Shown here: piece by piece, positions 47,306-61,147 of the stretch
Layout of the letters: each line of letters starts with the position of its first letter
Numbering within the stretch: position 1 is the first letter of the stretch
Origin: Brachionus koreanus
Taxonomy: Eukaryota > Rotifera > Eurotatoria > Ploima > Brachionidae
Direction: 5' to 3'
Length of the DNA stretch: 64,000 nt
Assembly (NCBI GenBank): GCA_016987375.1
Contig: PJRA01000274.1
Span: 923,860 to 987,859 of the forward strand
Position numbers and translations under genes: made by a program
The notes under the pieces: model-generated
The model's database searches: none
Told to the model about the DNA's origin: nothing
What the model saw: the letters and a program-made list of their open reading frames with translations, nothing else

Positions 47306-48571
47306 TGATTTACTCTATGTTTTTTATTACGCAACTAATTATAAAAATTAAATGTAAAAAAGTTAAATAATATCCATGGCAATATATTTATGTTTTTTTA
47401 GCTTTTATTTTTAATGAAATGAAAATAAAAACTTAAAAATTTTTATGTTTTAACCAATGTTTCAGGTTTTAATATTTTAAAAGATATATAGCAGCTTTTT
47501 TAAAATAAAAAGTAATTTTTTTCATTCAATTCAGAAAAAAAATTAATTTAATAATCTTAAACTATTTGATATAAATTTAATATATTTGATGTAATAAATT
47601 TAGAAAAAAACTATATGCTTTAAAACTTTTACAATTTTTAAAAAAAGAAATTATTTTCTATTTATATATTATTGCTATTTATTAAAAGGAATCTTGAAAT
47701 CTTTTTTATTTGGTATATGTAGTTTTTAAAACTGACAGAAGACCTTCTGTCGTTTTCATTATTTTTTTCCAAAGCTTATATCTTTGGAATAGATCATTCA
47801 ATTCCAATTCAATTTTTTCTATTTTGCTTAAATTAGATTTTAGCAATCTCATTTAAAAAAGTTAGTTCGTATTTTAGTTTTAAAGAAAAAATCTACGTCC
47901 GGATTTTAGAAATGTCATGTCCGTGTCCGGATTTTTAGCAATGGTTAAAAAAAATCCGTATCAGTATTTTTGGCGACAGTCCGTGTCCGGATTTTAGGGT
48001 AGCTAGAGTCATTTACTTGTGAATATTAAAAAGTATAAAAAAAGAAGGAAGTTTTTTTAAATTCATATCGGATAAAAGAAAAATCCAATTTTCTGATATT
48101 TATGAAGACTTGGATTCAAATTGTATAAAAAATTAATCTATTTAACTGACAATAATTTCAGATAAATGCAAATTTTTTTTTCAAAATATTTTAAAAAAAT
48201 TACTATTTTAAAAAAAGATGATATTAAATAAAAAACGCTTTTTTTTAATTTTTATTTTAATAAAAGAAATTAATTTTAAAAATTCTTTTCGTAAAAATAT
48301 TGAGTCCTATTTAATGAATTAGATGATTTGATCTAAAATATTTTCTCGACTTAAGTTCTTTTTTTTTTATTTTAACCTTAAATCCATAGAAATAATCTAA
48401 TGTTTATTAATATTATGACAACAAGAAACAAAAAATTATCAAAAAAAAATAAATTTACAAAAATTTTACAATTTAAGATAACACTAAAAAAGATAAACAT
48501 AACTTAAATGATTTAAATAGAAAGAAAAAAGTTTTAGAAGTAATTATTTATTATATTTCTAAAATTCAATA
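47306..48571. other. Interval with a small minisatellite
   Basis: A+T-rich; contains the minisatellite at 47894-48004. The last 200 bases lead into PLAC8 copy B. Nothing else was seen. Confidence 0.45.
47894..48004 (+). repeat. Degenerate minisatellite
   Basis: Four units starting C-G-T carry the core CCGGATTTTTAG (CGTCCGGATTTTAG, CGTGTCCGGATTTTTAG, CGTATCAGTATTTTTGG, CGTGTCCGGATTTTAGG). They are separated by spacers ending GTC/ATC, with unit lengths of about 25-35 bp. CpG-containing repeats stand out against the A+T-rich background. Confidence 0.7.
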
Positions 48572-49132
48572 ATGACTGAGTCTGTAAACTACACTTCAAA
48601 AGAAAATACTCAAACAATAACAGTTCAACCAATTATCCAGTAAGTAAAAATTTGTATCAAATAATTATTCTATTATATTCAAAAAAAAAATACTTGTTTA
48701 ATAAGTATTTTTGCTTTTAAAAGGCTACATTTTTTTAACAATTTATTAGACATATCATTTTAATTTTTAGGCAAACTGTTGTTCAAAATTTACCGAAAAG
48801 ACAATGGTCATCTAGTCTTTTTGGTTGCTTTGGAGATTGCCAAGGACTTTTATGTTCATGCTTTTGTCCTATCTGTTATTTATGTACTATTTATTCGAAA
48901 GCAGGTGAAGGTTTTTGTGATTGTCTATTCGGTGGATTGGTACCACTAAGAGTTAAAGTTAGAAGTGAAAGAGGAATTCAGGTTTGATAACTAAGAAAAT
49001 AGATTTGTTTCTATATTTAAAATTTATTTTAAGGGATCTATTTGTAGTGACGTTCTTGCTACTGCATTTTGTCCATGCTGTTCACTCGTACAAGTTGGAT
49101 ATGAAGTAAAATCGACTCCGCCCTTGGTTTAA
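48572..49132 (+). CDS. PLAC8-family Cys-rich protein (copy B)
   Basis: Exons 48572-48639, 48771-48981 and 49034-49132 give 125 residues. A short polar head (T-E-S-V-N-Y-T-S-K) is followed by the PLAC8 domain: W-S-S-S-L-F-G-C-F-G-D-C, L-L-C-S-C-F-C-P-I-C-Y, G-E-G-F-C-D-C-L-F-G-G, P-L-R-V-K-V-R-S-E-R, G-S-I-C-S-D-V and C-P-C-C-S-L-V-Q-V-G-Y-E-V-K. The central exon is 211 nt and starts and ends in the same phase as the central exon of copy A (43676-43466), evidence of common origin. Copy A has gained introns, or copy B lost them, in the head and tail. The Cys-rich hydrophobic stretches probably insert in or contact membrane; partners are unknown. Confidence 0.95.
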
Positions 49133-50581
49133 AAAGACAAAATTTATTTTATTCTTGAAATTTAAAAATAAACTAATATTCCAATTATATTTTTAAAAAA
49201 AACAGCTTCTTTTTTTTACTTTGATTGATAAAATGATAAATATCTTAATTAAAAGATCTTAATTAGATCACAATTAGAGTTATACTATTCCTTTATTTTA
49301 TCTTAAATCTTTATCTGAAATCAGATCAAATTCGTTCCAAAAAATATGATATTTTTATCAACCCTTACCAATTTAAACGAGTTAAAATAAATCAATATTT
49401 TTATTTGATTCTATTAAGTTTATTTTAAATTATTGAACAAATATAAATAGAACAATTATTGACATATACAGTAGTTTACAGTATGTCTGTGTATTACTTT
49501 ATGGATTATTTTTCTTTTAAATTGAATTAAATGATTAATAAAAAAGAAAAAATTTTAAAAAATGGCTAGGCTGATATGGGCTGATAGTTTAGCTGCTTGT
49601 GCTGACACTAATTCTTTATTTTCTAAGCAGACACCTCTCAGAATTGTGCTTCTAGCTCTTCTTCTTTGTTTCATTTAGTCAATTTTTCTGTCTCTGGTGT
49701 CCCTTGTAATATAAAGTTCTTTTAGGTGTAACCAAATATAGTCTGGAAAGGCGTAGAGTGCAAGGTTTTCGTTCTGATTCGCAATAGTGTGTTTGCATAA
49801 AAGCACATTGCGTAAAATTGGTTATGATGATTAAGTAGGAGTTGAACAGGGAAAATATCCAAAATTGATAATTAGCATTTTGTCGCTAAACAATTAAATT
49901 TTAACGTTCAAAATATAAATATATTAACTGTTTCAAATCTACTAAAAAATTAATTAATTTTCAAATTTTTTAAGCTTTTTCCTTTTATTATATGTGTTCT
50001 ATTCGTAGAAAAAACGAATCTATTTAAGTACGAAAAATATGTTTTTTTTTTTAAAGAAACAAAAAATACTGAATAATAAACTAGAACACTAATTTAGATT
50101 ATTGTTGGTTAGTGTAATAAACTTAAAAATTAAATTAAAATTTACTCTAACATTTTATTACCCTTATAGAAATTATATATTATTTATCGCACCATTCGAA
50201 AAGCGTTACTTAAATTAAGTTTTAAATTAGAACGATTTAAAATTATCTATTTTTCTTTATTTTTATGATTTAAAATGGCTTATGACTAAATTAATTTTAA
50301 AACAATTGGTTCAAAACAAATTTCTAAAGAATTATTGCAGATAGATTAAAAAGGTCTTGTCAATTGACTCAAAATTCTAAGTTAAAATTTTAAAATATTA
50401 TATCGTAAAATAATTTTATTTACATAATTATCAAATTTATTTTTGACTATTTAATAAAATTTTAGCAAGATAATTTATACACGTTTAAACTATTTGACAA
50501 TTTTTTTAGAGATTTTAGTTTTCGCTTTGTGTTTGATGAGTTTTGCTATCATTGTTTAAAATTTTGACTTCACAGTGACCG
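49133..50581. other. Interval with a G+C-richer decayed patch
   Basis: A+T-rich except for about 49560-49860, which has ordinary base composition and short broken frames on both strands (an ATG frame of 38 codons at 49562, a basic frame on the minus strand). It looks like the remains of a coding or mobile sequence; I could not identify it. Confidence 0.4.
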
Positions 50582-50964
50582 CTAATGAACAGTAGCTGAT
50601 TGTTTAGATTGCATTTGATTCTGATCTTGGGCAACAAGCTGCTGTTGTCCGTAGTTGACTGCGCGTCGAAAGAGTAAGATATGCGGTTCAGGTTCGTGGA
50701 TAAGATAGTGTTGCCACCCTCTTGATTGTTGAACGCCAATAGATCGCCATTCCCCCTCAGACATTAAGCGATCTTTTGGTACTAATTTTGAGAGTTCCTT
50801 AGGCAGCATTACATGTCTAAAATTCAGGATTCTTTATCAAATATACAGAATAAATAGATAAATTTTTACCGATATTCAAAATGATCATCGCTATACTTAT
50901 CAGAATAGTAAATTTCCTTGGACAATTTTTCTATGTCAATCACAACACCTTTATGGTTTTCCAT
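50582..50964 (-). CDS. Cyclin-dependent kinase regulatory subunit (CKS)
   Basis: CKS proteins dock on cyclin-dependent kinases, bind phosphothreonine substrates and are needed for cell-cycle progression. Minus-strand exons 50964-50870 and 50816-50582 give 109 residues (typical CKS about 79). The domain is essentially complete: [36 protein letters not shown], and the diagnostic [12 protein letters not shown] (hinge and anion-site residues). It has a ~15-residue N-terminal extension and a ~25-residue Gln-rich C-terminal tail beyond the usual end. The intron sits inside the R of E-Y-R|H-V. Confidence 0.97.
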
Positions 50965-52170
50965 CTTAATGGAATTTTGTTAGCAGGCTAATCTTTGATG
51001 AATTCGGCTTATAAGTTTTCTAAATAAATGATTTTAATTCAATAGTTTTTTAAATTGTTAGTAGAAAAATTTTTTTGCTTGTTTTAAATCAAAAGCAAAG
51101 ATTTATAATTTAAATTTCCAGTTCTAAAATGTATAGTAATTACTTATGTAACAAATAGTTTTTAGAAAATTATAGAAATTTTTTACCATTTAAATAAAAT
51201 CGAAAACAAAAATAATATATAATTTTTGTCAGTTATTTGATCATCAAGTCTCGAACAAAAACTGAACGATAACTAATTTAAAATTAAATTTTACATGTTA
51301 TTTATCTAAATAATGTCAAAAGTAATGACCAACGATTAGTCTTAAAATATATTTAGAATATAGCAGATTGAGAATCCATATTAGTTTTGAGAAGCAAACT
51401 TTCGTTTTTTTTTGTTCATAATCTGAATAAACTTCAAGTCTACTGGCTAAACAGGGCCTGGTCGACCACTTTATCCATTAGATCATTGGGAATTTTTCTA
51501 ATATTTTTTGAAAAAATATTCAAACCATTTGAAAAAAAACGTTATTATGAATTCGAATACTATTTGTTTACCTATATTTTTTAATAAGTTGGAACAAAAA
51601 GAATAACTTTAATAGATGAAAGTAAAGTGATAGAATGTACTTTTAGAAAAAATAAAAATTTTGTTGCCAAACACATTCCTAATAATAGACTTATCCGCAA
51701 ATTCTAAAGAGATTTATCGTCTTATGATTTTGAAAGTGACCATCTGCTCAACAAGCTCTCATTTTCAAAAAAGTACTTGATAATTTGCTTAAAATAATCC
51801 TGATAAGAGAATGAAAAAGATCAAATTCAAAAAATTTAATTTAAATTTCAAAATAGAGATATATAAATTGAATAATTAATTATTTCAATAAGAGTAAATT
51901 TAATTTTTAAAAAATAGACCGAATATTTTCATTTTTGATTGAAAAAATAATTTCAGAAATATAAAGTAATCAAAGACAAATTAACATAGTACTTTTCAAT
52001 TTTGCAAAATATAATTTTTTTGCATATTTTACTCAATTGGTATAAAATGAATGAAAAAGCAAAATTAAATGTCTAATATTACAAAGTTAATTTAAATTTT
52101 CTTTTAAAACATTAAATTTCTATGTTTTTCAAGTTTAATTTTTTAATAAAAATAGATTAAATTAACTAAA
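50965..52170. other. Divergent CKS-PSMD7 intergenic interval
   Basis: 1.2 kb between two divergent housekeeping genes, so both promoters should be here. A frame at 51387-51584 has no support. No motif can be named with confidence. Confidence 0.45.
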
Positions 52171-53200
52171 ATGACTTCAAATGATACAAAGCCTTTTGAA
52201 AAAGTAGTTGTACATCCACTTGTACTTCTAAGTGTTGTTGATCATTTTAACCGAATGAAGCAAGTCGGCAACACAAAAAGAGTGGTCGGTATTCTATTGG
52301 GTTCACTTAGAAATAAAGTTTTAGACATTTCCAACAGCTTTGCTGGTATGCTTTTATTTAGAATTAAAAAATGAATCAATCAATTAAATTACTTTTTATT
52401 CAGTTCCATTCGATGAAGAAGAAAAGAACAAAGATGTTTGGTTTTTTGATCATGAATATTTTGAAAATATGTATTCTATGTTCAAAAAAGTAAATGGTAA
52501 AAATAGCATTAAATTCTTCAACATCAAGTTTAAATTTTAAAATAGCAAGGGAAAAAATAGTGGGTTGGTACCACACTGGTCCCCGGTTGCATCGAAATGA
52601 CATAGCTATTAATGACTTTATTAAAAGCTATAATCAGAATGCCGTTTTGGTAATAATAAATGCCGAACCGCCTGAGTTAGGTTTGCCAACTGAAGCTTAC
52701 TTTTCAGTGGAAGAAATACACGATGTATTTCAAAATTTTCTAAATTAGCCTTAAATGTAAAATTTTATTCAAAGGATGGTACTCCAACAACTAAAACTTT
52801 TGAGCACCTACCATCTGAAATCGGAGCTGAAGAAGCCGAAGAAGTTGGAGTCGAGCATTTGCTTCGAGATATAAGAAACATAACAGTCGGAAGCTTAAGT
52901 CAAAGAATAACTAATCAGTTGAATGGTCTAAAAGGATTTTATTCTAGCTTAAATGACATAAAATCTTATTTAGATAAAGTAATAAAAGGAGAACTACCAG
53001 TTAATCATCAAATTGTCTATCATTTACAAGATATATTTAATTTATTGCCTGAGATAAATATGCCTGATTTTGTTAAGTCAACATTTGTCAAAACAAACGA
53101 TCAAGCATTAGTTGTTTATTTAGCTTCCATGATTAGATCTGTAATTGCCCTACACAACCTGATCAATAATAAAATACAAAATAAGGAAACCGCGAACTAA
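52171..53200 (+). CDS. PSMD7: 26S proteasome regulatory subunit Rpn8 / PSMD7
   Basis: The non-catalytic MPN partner of the deubiquitinase Rpn11 in the proteasome lid. Exons 52171-52345, 52404-52496, 52546-52724 and 52775-53200 give 290 residues (human 324). Signatures: [48 protein letters not shown], and the C-terminal helices [19 protein letters not shown] and L-H-N-L-I-N-N-K-I. The MPN domain lacks the full zinc-binding set, as in all Rpn8. The Lys/Glu-rich tail of vertebrate PSMD7 is missing; the protein stops a few residues after N-N-K-I. The four exons match by frame and phase. Confidence 0.98.
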
Positions 53201-53518
53201 ACTAGTTGATTATTGAAAAATACACTTTTTCTAACAGTGATTCGACAAATTTTTCTATAAAATTCGGAATTTAATTCTATTTAATTTAAATCAAATAAAA
53301 AATTAAAATTAATTTATTTATTTCTTATTTTGTCTATTTTTATTTGAGTCATTAAAATAGTTAAAATTTTAACAAAAAAAGACTTTAGATTATTTTAAAA
53401 ATTCATTCGATTTTGCTATAAAATTTACATATATAAGTTTTATTTGTTCATTTAAGTCAAAAAATAAAATAAGGTTTAATATGGTTAGTATTAGTAAGTT
53501 GAAGATCTGATTATGGCT
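53201..53518. terminator. Convergent PSMD7/ENY2 3' interval
   Basis: 318 bp between two converging genes, which must hold both 3' UTRs and polyadenylation sites. AATAAA-like hexamers occur on both strands (for example 53293 and 53462). Confidence 0.4.
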
Positions 53519-54256
53519 CTACAAATCACTTTGTGATGCTAAAAAATGTCTAATTTTCATTAACAGTTCTTTTTTGACCGAATCTGGAACCAATGCTCTA
53601 CCCTTAGGAACCATTTCAAGCACAAGATCTTCTACAGTTATGTTGTCCAAACCTTTTTGCTTCACCACTTCTTGAATATTTGAAACAAGAATTTAAAATT
53701 GCTTATGAATAATTATTTCAAAACGATTACCTTTACAATGTGCTTTAACTTGATCTCTCCATCCACATTCAATTAATTTTTGCTGCAATGCTTCTTTAAG
53801 TCTAGAAAAATGAATTTAAATATTGCTGCTGAAAAATAGAATTCCCATAGATTGTTTAAATATTTTTTTAGGCTTTCAACTGGCAAACATATGATAATAT
53901 TGAAATATTTGAAAATAAAAAATTATGTTTCTTTCAAAGAAATAAAAAATTTCAACAAGGGAAATTAAAGATAGCTTGATAAAAATGGGATATAACTAAA
54001 TTTAATGAGTTTTTTATAGAAATAAAGCGAAAATTCGGTAATAAAATATTTAATAAAAATTCTCTATAGATTAAACAACTTCAAATTTCTGATTAGACTC
54101 TTTTAACTTTTTAAATAAATATTATTTTTTTATTTTTGCCTTTCCAATATTCTTTAAAAATGTACAATACCTGTCCCTTTCGCCGGTTTCTATCAATTTT
54201 GCATTAATCGATGCTCTCATTTGTTGTTCTTTAGCAGCTCGATCCTTTTCGGCCAT
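53519..54256 (-). CDS. ENY2: Transcription and mRNA export factor ENY2 (Sus1)
   Basis: A small subunit shared by the SAGA deubiquitination module and the TREX-2 mRNA-export complex at nuclear pores. Minus-strand exons 54256-54171, 53801-53731 and 53670-53519 give 102 residues, the usual length. Matches along the whole protein: [41 protein letters not shown], and [16 protein letters not shown]. It is transcribed divergently from DHX38, start codons 411 bp apart. The first intron (369 nt) is long for this locus. Confidence 0.98.
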
Positions 54257-54667
54257 TTTTCTAAATTCTTAAATGCAAAAAAAATTATCATTTGAATATA
54301 AAACAAAGATATAAGAAAAAAAATCTAAGTTTTTTGTATTAAAGCTAATGAATAGCCTTTACTATACTCATTAAGAAAAGCCTCAATTTATTACTCACTA
54401 TTTTGAATATTATACCAAATAACTAATTATTCAAATAAAATAAAAATTCAAGCAAATAGAAACACAATTTTGCATTCAAATTGGTGAAATAAAAAAAAAA
54501 TTTTATTTCATAATTGCACAATCATAATAAAATTAAACAAACCTTAAATTCACTACAAAATAAAATCTAGCTTAACTAAATTTTAACAAAAAAATAAGAC
54601 TATAATTATAAGGAAAAATTTTGTTTTTTTTTTTGAAATTTTTAAATTTCAAATGATATTCTAAAAA
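54257..54667. promoter_or_regulatory. Bidirectional ENY2/DHX38 promoter region
   Basis: 411 bp separate the two divergent ATGs. The region is A+T-rich without a clear TATA box or other named element. It must contain both 5' UTRs and core promoters unless UTR introns extend further. Confidence 0.6.
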
Positions 54668-57600
54668 ATGTCTAACAATGATTATTCGGTTTTGATGCCA
54701 CCTCCACAACAAGAGGGCGGTTTAATCAAAATGGCCAAGAAGAATCCAGACGTTGATCCTCATGAATTCAAGACACCTTTGCCAGTAGACACCAAGCCAA
54801 AAGGTTCAATACTCGGTCTAGATGTACTTGCCGCTCGTAAGAAAAAGGAAAAACTGGAAAACGAGCAGAAACATCGTCAAGAAGAACCGAATAGCAAGCG
54901 TTCAAAAACCTACTCATTTACAGGCGAAGAAGAGCCGATTGATTCAACCGATTCCAAAGGAGGAAAAGAGTCTAGAGAGCGAAATAATAGACACTATAGA
55001 GAAAGAAATTTCGATGAAAAAAAAACTCCAACTCCACACAGAAGCTATCACGACCGAATCGATCGTAGATACAAACATGATCGAAAAGGATTGTATGCTT
55101 CATCGAACGATTACTATGAAAGACGAGATAAAAAAAGATCCTGGGATGATTCAACTCCGCACAATTCAGATAGGATGGATTACATAAAAACTCCGAAAGG
55201 CTTGATCCGAGACAGTCCATCACGTTCTGGATGGAGAGATGATGAAGACAAAGGTTATTACAAAAAGTCAAGCTGGGACTATACGCCTAAACGCGATCAT
55301 AAAGAAAATCGAAGATATGATGGGACACCAGTACCTACTCCTAGTCATAAATACAACAAATGGGCTGATGATAGAAAAAAAACTGGTGCCACTCCGCTTA
55401 AAAAAGAATCTGATAATTTTTCTAGTGATGAAGAGTATGAAGATGATCAAAAAAGACTCGATCGAGAATGGTACGGAATGGATGAAAATGAAGGCTTTGA
55501 CCAAGAGAACAATTCGTTTGCGGCTATGAGTGAAAGCTTTTTAAATTTAAAACAAGAAAAAATGCAACAAAAATGGAAAAGAAAAGTATCGTTTCATGCT
55601 CAGCAAAGAAATAGAGATCATCAAAAATGGGAAACAAACCGAATGCTGACCAGTGGTGTAGTTTCTCAAATTGACCCAGATGAGGATTTTGAAGACGAAC
55701 TAGAGGCCAGAGTGCACATAATTGTACGAAATATAGTACCACCATTTTTAGATGGTAGAATTACATTTACTAAACAATTTGAACCGGTTATACCATTGAA
55801 AGATCCTACATCAGACATGGCTATTGTTTGTCGCAAAGGATGTCAGTCAGTCAGACGCTTTAGAGAACAACGAGAAAGGCAACAAGCAGCTGAAAAGGTG
55901 AACAAACTTGCCGGCACTAAGTTGGGAAATATTCTTGGTATTCATGAAAAAAGTGATAAAGAAAAAGTAACTGAAGACGATTCGGTTGACTATAAAAAAA
56001 ATCAACAGTTTGCTGATATAATGAACGAACAAAAGTCACAGGCAGTTTCTGATTTTGCCACACGAAATACTTTAAAACAGCAAAGAGAGTATTTGCCAGT
56101 TTATGCAGTTAGAGAAGAGCTACTTAAAATAATCCGCGAAAATACTGTAATTATTGTGGTAGGAGAAACAGGTTCTGGTAAAACAACTCAATTAACTCAG
56201 TATTTACACGAAGATGGCTTTACTAAACGAGGCATTGTTTGTTGTACTCAACCGCGTAGAGTTGCTGCTATGTCTGTTGCAAAGCGTGTGTCAGAAGAAA
56301 TGAATGTAAAGCTAGGCGAAGAAGTTGGCTATGCAATTCGATTTGAAGATTGTACATCTGATTCGACTGTTATCAAATATATGACTGATGGTATTTTGCT
56401 AAGAGAGAGTTTAAACGAGCCAGATTTGGACCGCTATTCAGCTATAATTATGGACGAAGCCCATGAACGATCATTGAATACGGATGTATTGTTTGGACTT
56501 TTGAGAGAAGTAATAAGCAGACGACAAGATCTTAAATTAATTGTCACGTCGGCCACTATGGATGCAGATAAATTCTCTGCATTTTTCGGAAACGTAGTTG
56601 TATACAATATTCCAGGACGTACATTTCCGGTTGAAATATTTTTTAGCAAAAACACTGTTGAGGATTATGTGGACGCGGCTGTTAAACAAGCGGTTCAATT
56701 GCATTTGGGTGCACCTGATGGTGATATATTGGTCTTTATGCCAGGTCAAGAAGATATTGATGCAACATGTGAAATGATTAAAGAAAAATTAGAAGCTCTA
56801 GTCGAAGAAGGAGCTAGACCATTGTCAGTTTTGCCCATTTATTCTCAACTTCCAACTGATCTGCAGGCTAAAATATTTCAAAAAGCCGACCATGGAATGA
56901 GAAAAGTTGTCGTGGCCACAAACATTGCTGAGACCAGTTTAACTGTTGATGGTATTAAGTATGTTATTGATGCAGGATATTGTAAATTAAAAGTTTTCAA
57001 TCCACGTATTGGTATGGACGCTCTGCAAGTGTTTCCAATCAGTCAAGCTAACGCTGCACAACGAGCGGGTAGAGCAGGTCGTACTGGGCCAGGACAGTGC
57101 TTTCGTTTGTATTCAGATAGAAATTTTCGTGAAGAAATGCTGCGAACCAATGTGCCTGAAATACAACGAACAAATTTGTCTAATGTTATTTTATTGCTTA
57201 AGTCGCTAAAGGTTCAGGATTTGATGCAATTTCATTTTATGGATCCACCACCAAGCGATAACATGATGAATTCAATGTATCAATTGTGGATTTTGGGCGC
57301 TTTGGACAACACTGGTGAGCTTACCGAATTGGGCCGACAAATGGTCGAGTTTCCGCTCGATCCAGCCTTGTCTAAAATGGTTATAGTCGCTGGTGCTATG
57401 GGCTGTAGTGCTGAAATGATTATTATTGTATCCATGTTGTCTGTGCCTTCCATATTTTACCGACCTAAGGGACGTGAGGAAGAAGCTATTTCGAAGCAAG
57501 AAAAATTTCAAGTGCCTGAATCGGATCACTTGACTTTGTTGCATTTGTATCAACAATGGAAGATAAATGGATATTCGGCTAATTGGTGCACAGATCATTT

Positions 57601-58192
57601 CATACATGTCAAAGCTATGAAAAAGGTAAGAGAAATTCGACAACAATTGAAAGAAATTATGACTTCGCTAGATCTAAAGCTAATATCGTGTGGTACAGAT
57701 TGGGATATAGTCAGAAAATGCATCTGTTCGGCATATTTTCACCATGCTGCTCGACTAAAAGGCATAGGAGAATATGTAAATTTAAGAACTGGAATGCCTT
57801 GTCATTTGCATCCGACTAGTGCTTTGTATGGCATGGGCATGACTCCAGATTATATTGTGTACCATGAGCTCGTAATGACTATTAAGGAATACATGCAATG
57901 TGTTACTGCTGTCGATGGACAGTGGCTAGCCGAATTGGGTCCCATGTTTTTTAGTCTTAAAGACTCGTCAAAATCAAAAGCTGAAAGTAGGAAAAAGTTT
58001 GTAAATGAGAGAATTGCCATGGAGAACGAAATGAAAGAGGCTCAAGAAAAAATTGAGCAAAAGGAAAGAGAAAAAGAAATGTCTTTTGTACCAAGTAAAC
58101 GCACACATATTATCACACCTGGTAGAGCTAATAATGACGATTTAAAAAAAGAAGCTATGACTCCGACGCCGCGTAGACGATTTGGTCTTTAA
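54668..58192 (+). CDS. DHX38: DEAH-box pre-mRNA splicing helicase PRP16 / DHX38
   Basis: ATP-dependent RNA helicase that remodels the spliceosome between the two catalytic steps and proofreads them. Single uninterrupted exon of 1,174 residues (human about 1,227). The N-terminal ~480 residues are the Arg/Ser/Asp-rich DHX38 extension, including P-K-G-S-I-L-G-L-D and T-P-K/T-P-repeats. The helicase core shows motif [10 protein letters not shown] (499-507), Ia [14 protein letters not shown] (596-599), III S-A-T (628-630) and [10 protein letters not shown] (798-805). The winged helix, ratchet and OB-fold regions follow ([28 protein letters not shown]). The C-terminus ends ...R-R-R-F-G-L like vertebrate DHX38. 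It is remarkable that this splicing factor has no intron here. Confidence 0.99.
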   Translation: MSNNDYSVLMPPPQQEGGLIKMAKKNPDVDPHEFKTPLPVDTKPKGSILGLDVLAARKKKEKLENEQKHRQEEPNSKRSKTYSFTGEEEPIDSTDSKGGKESRERNNRHYRERNFDEKKTPTPHRSYHDRIDRRYKHDRKGLYASSNDYYERRDKKRSWDDSTPHNSDRMDYIKTPKGLIRDSPSRSGWRDDEDKGYYKKSSWDYTPKRDHKENRRYDGTPVPTPSHKYNKWADDRKKTGATPLKKESDNFSSDEEYEDDQKRLDREWYGMDENEGFDQENNSFAAMSESFLNLKQEKMQQKWKRKVSFHAQQRNRDHQKWETNRMLTSGVVSQIDPDEDFEDELEARVHIIVRNIVPPFLDGRITFTKQFEPVIPLKDPTSDMAIVCRKGCQSVRRFREQRERQQAAEKVNKLAGTKLGNILGIHEKSDKEKVTEDDSVDYKKNQQFADIMNEQKSQAVSDFATRNTLKQQREYLPVYAVREELLKIIRENTVIIVVGETGSGKTTQLTQYLHEDGFTKRGIVCCTQPRRVAAMSVAKRVSEEMNVKLGEEVGYAIRFEDCTSDSTVIKYMTDGILLRESLNEPDLDRYSAIIMDEAHERSLNTDVLFGLLREVISRRQDLKLIVTSATMDADKFSAFFGNVVVYNIPGRTFPVEIFFSKNTVEDYVDAAVKQAVQLHLGAPDGDILVFMPGQEDIDATCEMIKEKLEALVEEGARPLSVLPIYSQLPTDLQAKIFQKADHGMRKVVVATNIAETSLTVDGIKYVIDAGYCKLKVFNPRIGMDALQVFPISQANAAQRAGRAGRTGPGQCFRLYSDRNFREEMLRTNVPEIQRTNLSNVILLLKSLKVQDLMQFHFMDPPPSDNMMNSMYQLWILGALDNTGELTELGRQMVEFPLDPALSKMVIVAGAMGCSAEMIIIVSMLSVPSIFYRPKGREEEAISKQEKFQVPESDHLTLLHLYQQWKINGYSANWCTDHFIHVKAMKKVREIRQQLKEIMTSLDLKLISCGTDWDIVRKCICSAYFHHAARLKGIGEYVNLRTGMPCHLHPTSALYGMGMTPDYIVYHELVMTIKEYMQCVTAVDGQWLAELGPMFFSLKDSSKSKAESRKKFVNERIAMENEMKEAQEKIEQKEREKEMSFVPSKRTHIITPGRANNDDLKKEAMTPTPRRRFGL

Positions 58193-60803
<2,611 letters not shown>

Positions 60804-61147
60804 CTTAATAAATCAATTTTAAAAAATATCTTCTTTTTTAATGTCGATATTTTCAAAATTAAAGCATCTAATTTTCTAAAATAAATATATAAGAAAAATG
60901 TTCATTTTGGAAACTTTATTAAAAAAACGAAATCTAAAATTTTATTACAAATATTTAATTCTAATAATAAAAAGCTCCAACAGGTTAACTGTAGAGCAAT
61001 TCTATATAAATAGTTTGTCTAAAAACGGTTTGTCTTTTTTCAATTAAAACTTATTTTAATCTAAGAAATCAAAACAAAATTATTAACTTAAAAAGGTCTC
61101 CTAATTATTTTTAAAATAAAGGTTTATTTTAAAATATGGCTTATTAC
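60804..61147. other. NMNAT/chromodomain-gene convergent interval
   Basis: 344 bp, A+T-rich, between convergent genes; expected to hold both 3' UTRs. Nothing else is visible. Confidence 0.45.

Noticed and set aside
50515..50739. Minus-strand frame overlapping CKS exon 2
   Set aside because: Different frame from the conserved CKS sequence, which clearly matches the family.
51387..51584. 65-codon plus frame in the CKS-PSMD7 interval
   Set aside because: Phe/Tyr-rich, no family match, no splice partner.
57272..57646. 124-codon minus frame within DHX38
   Set aside because: Antisense shadow of the highly conserved helicase frame.
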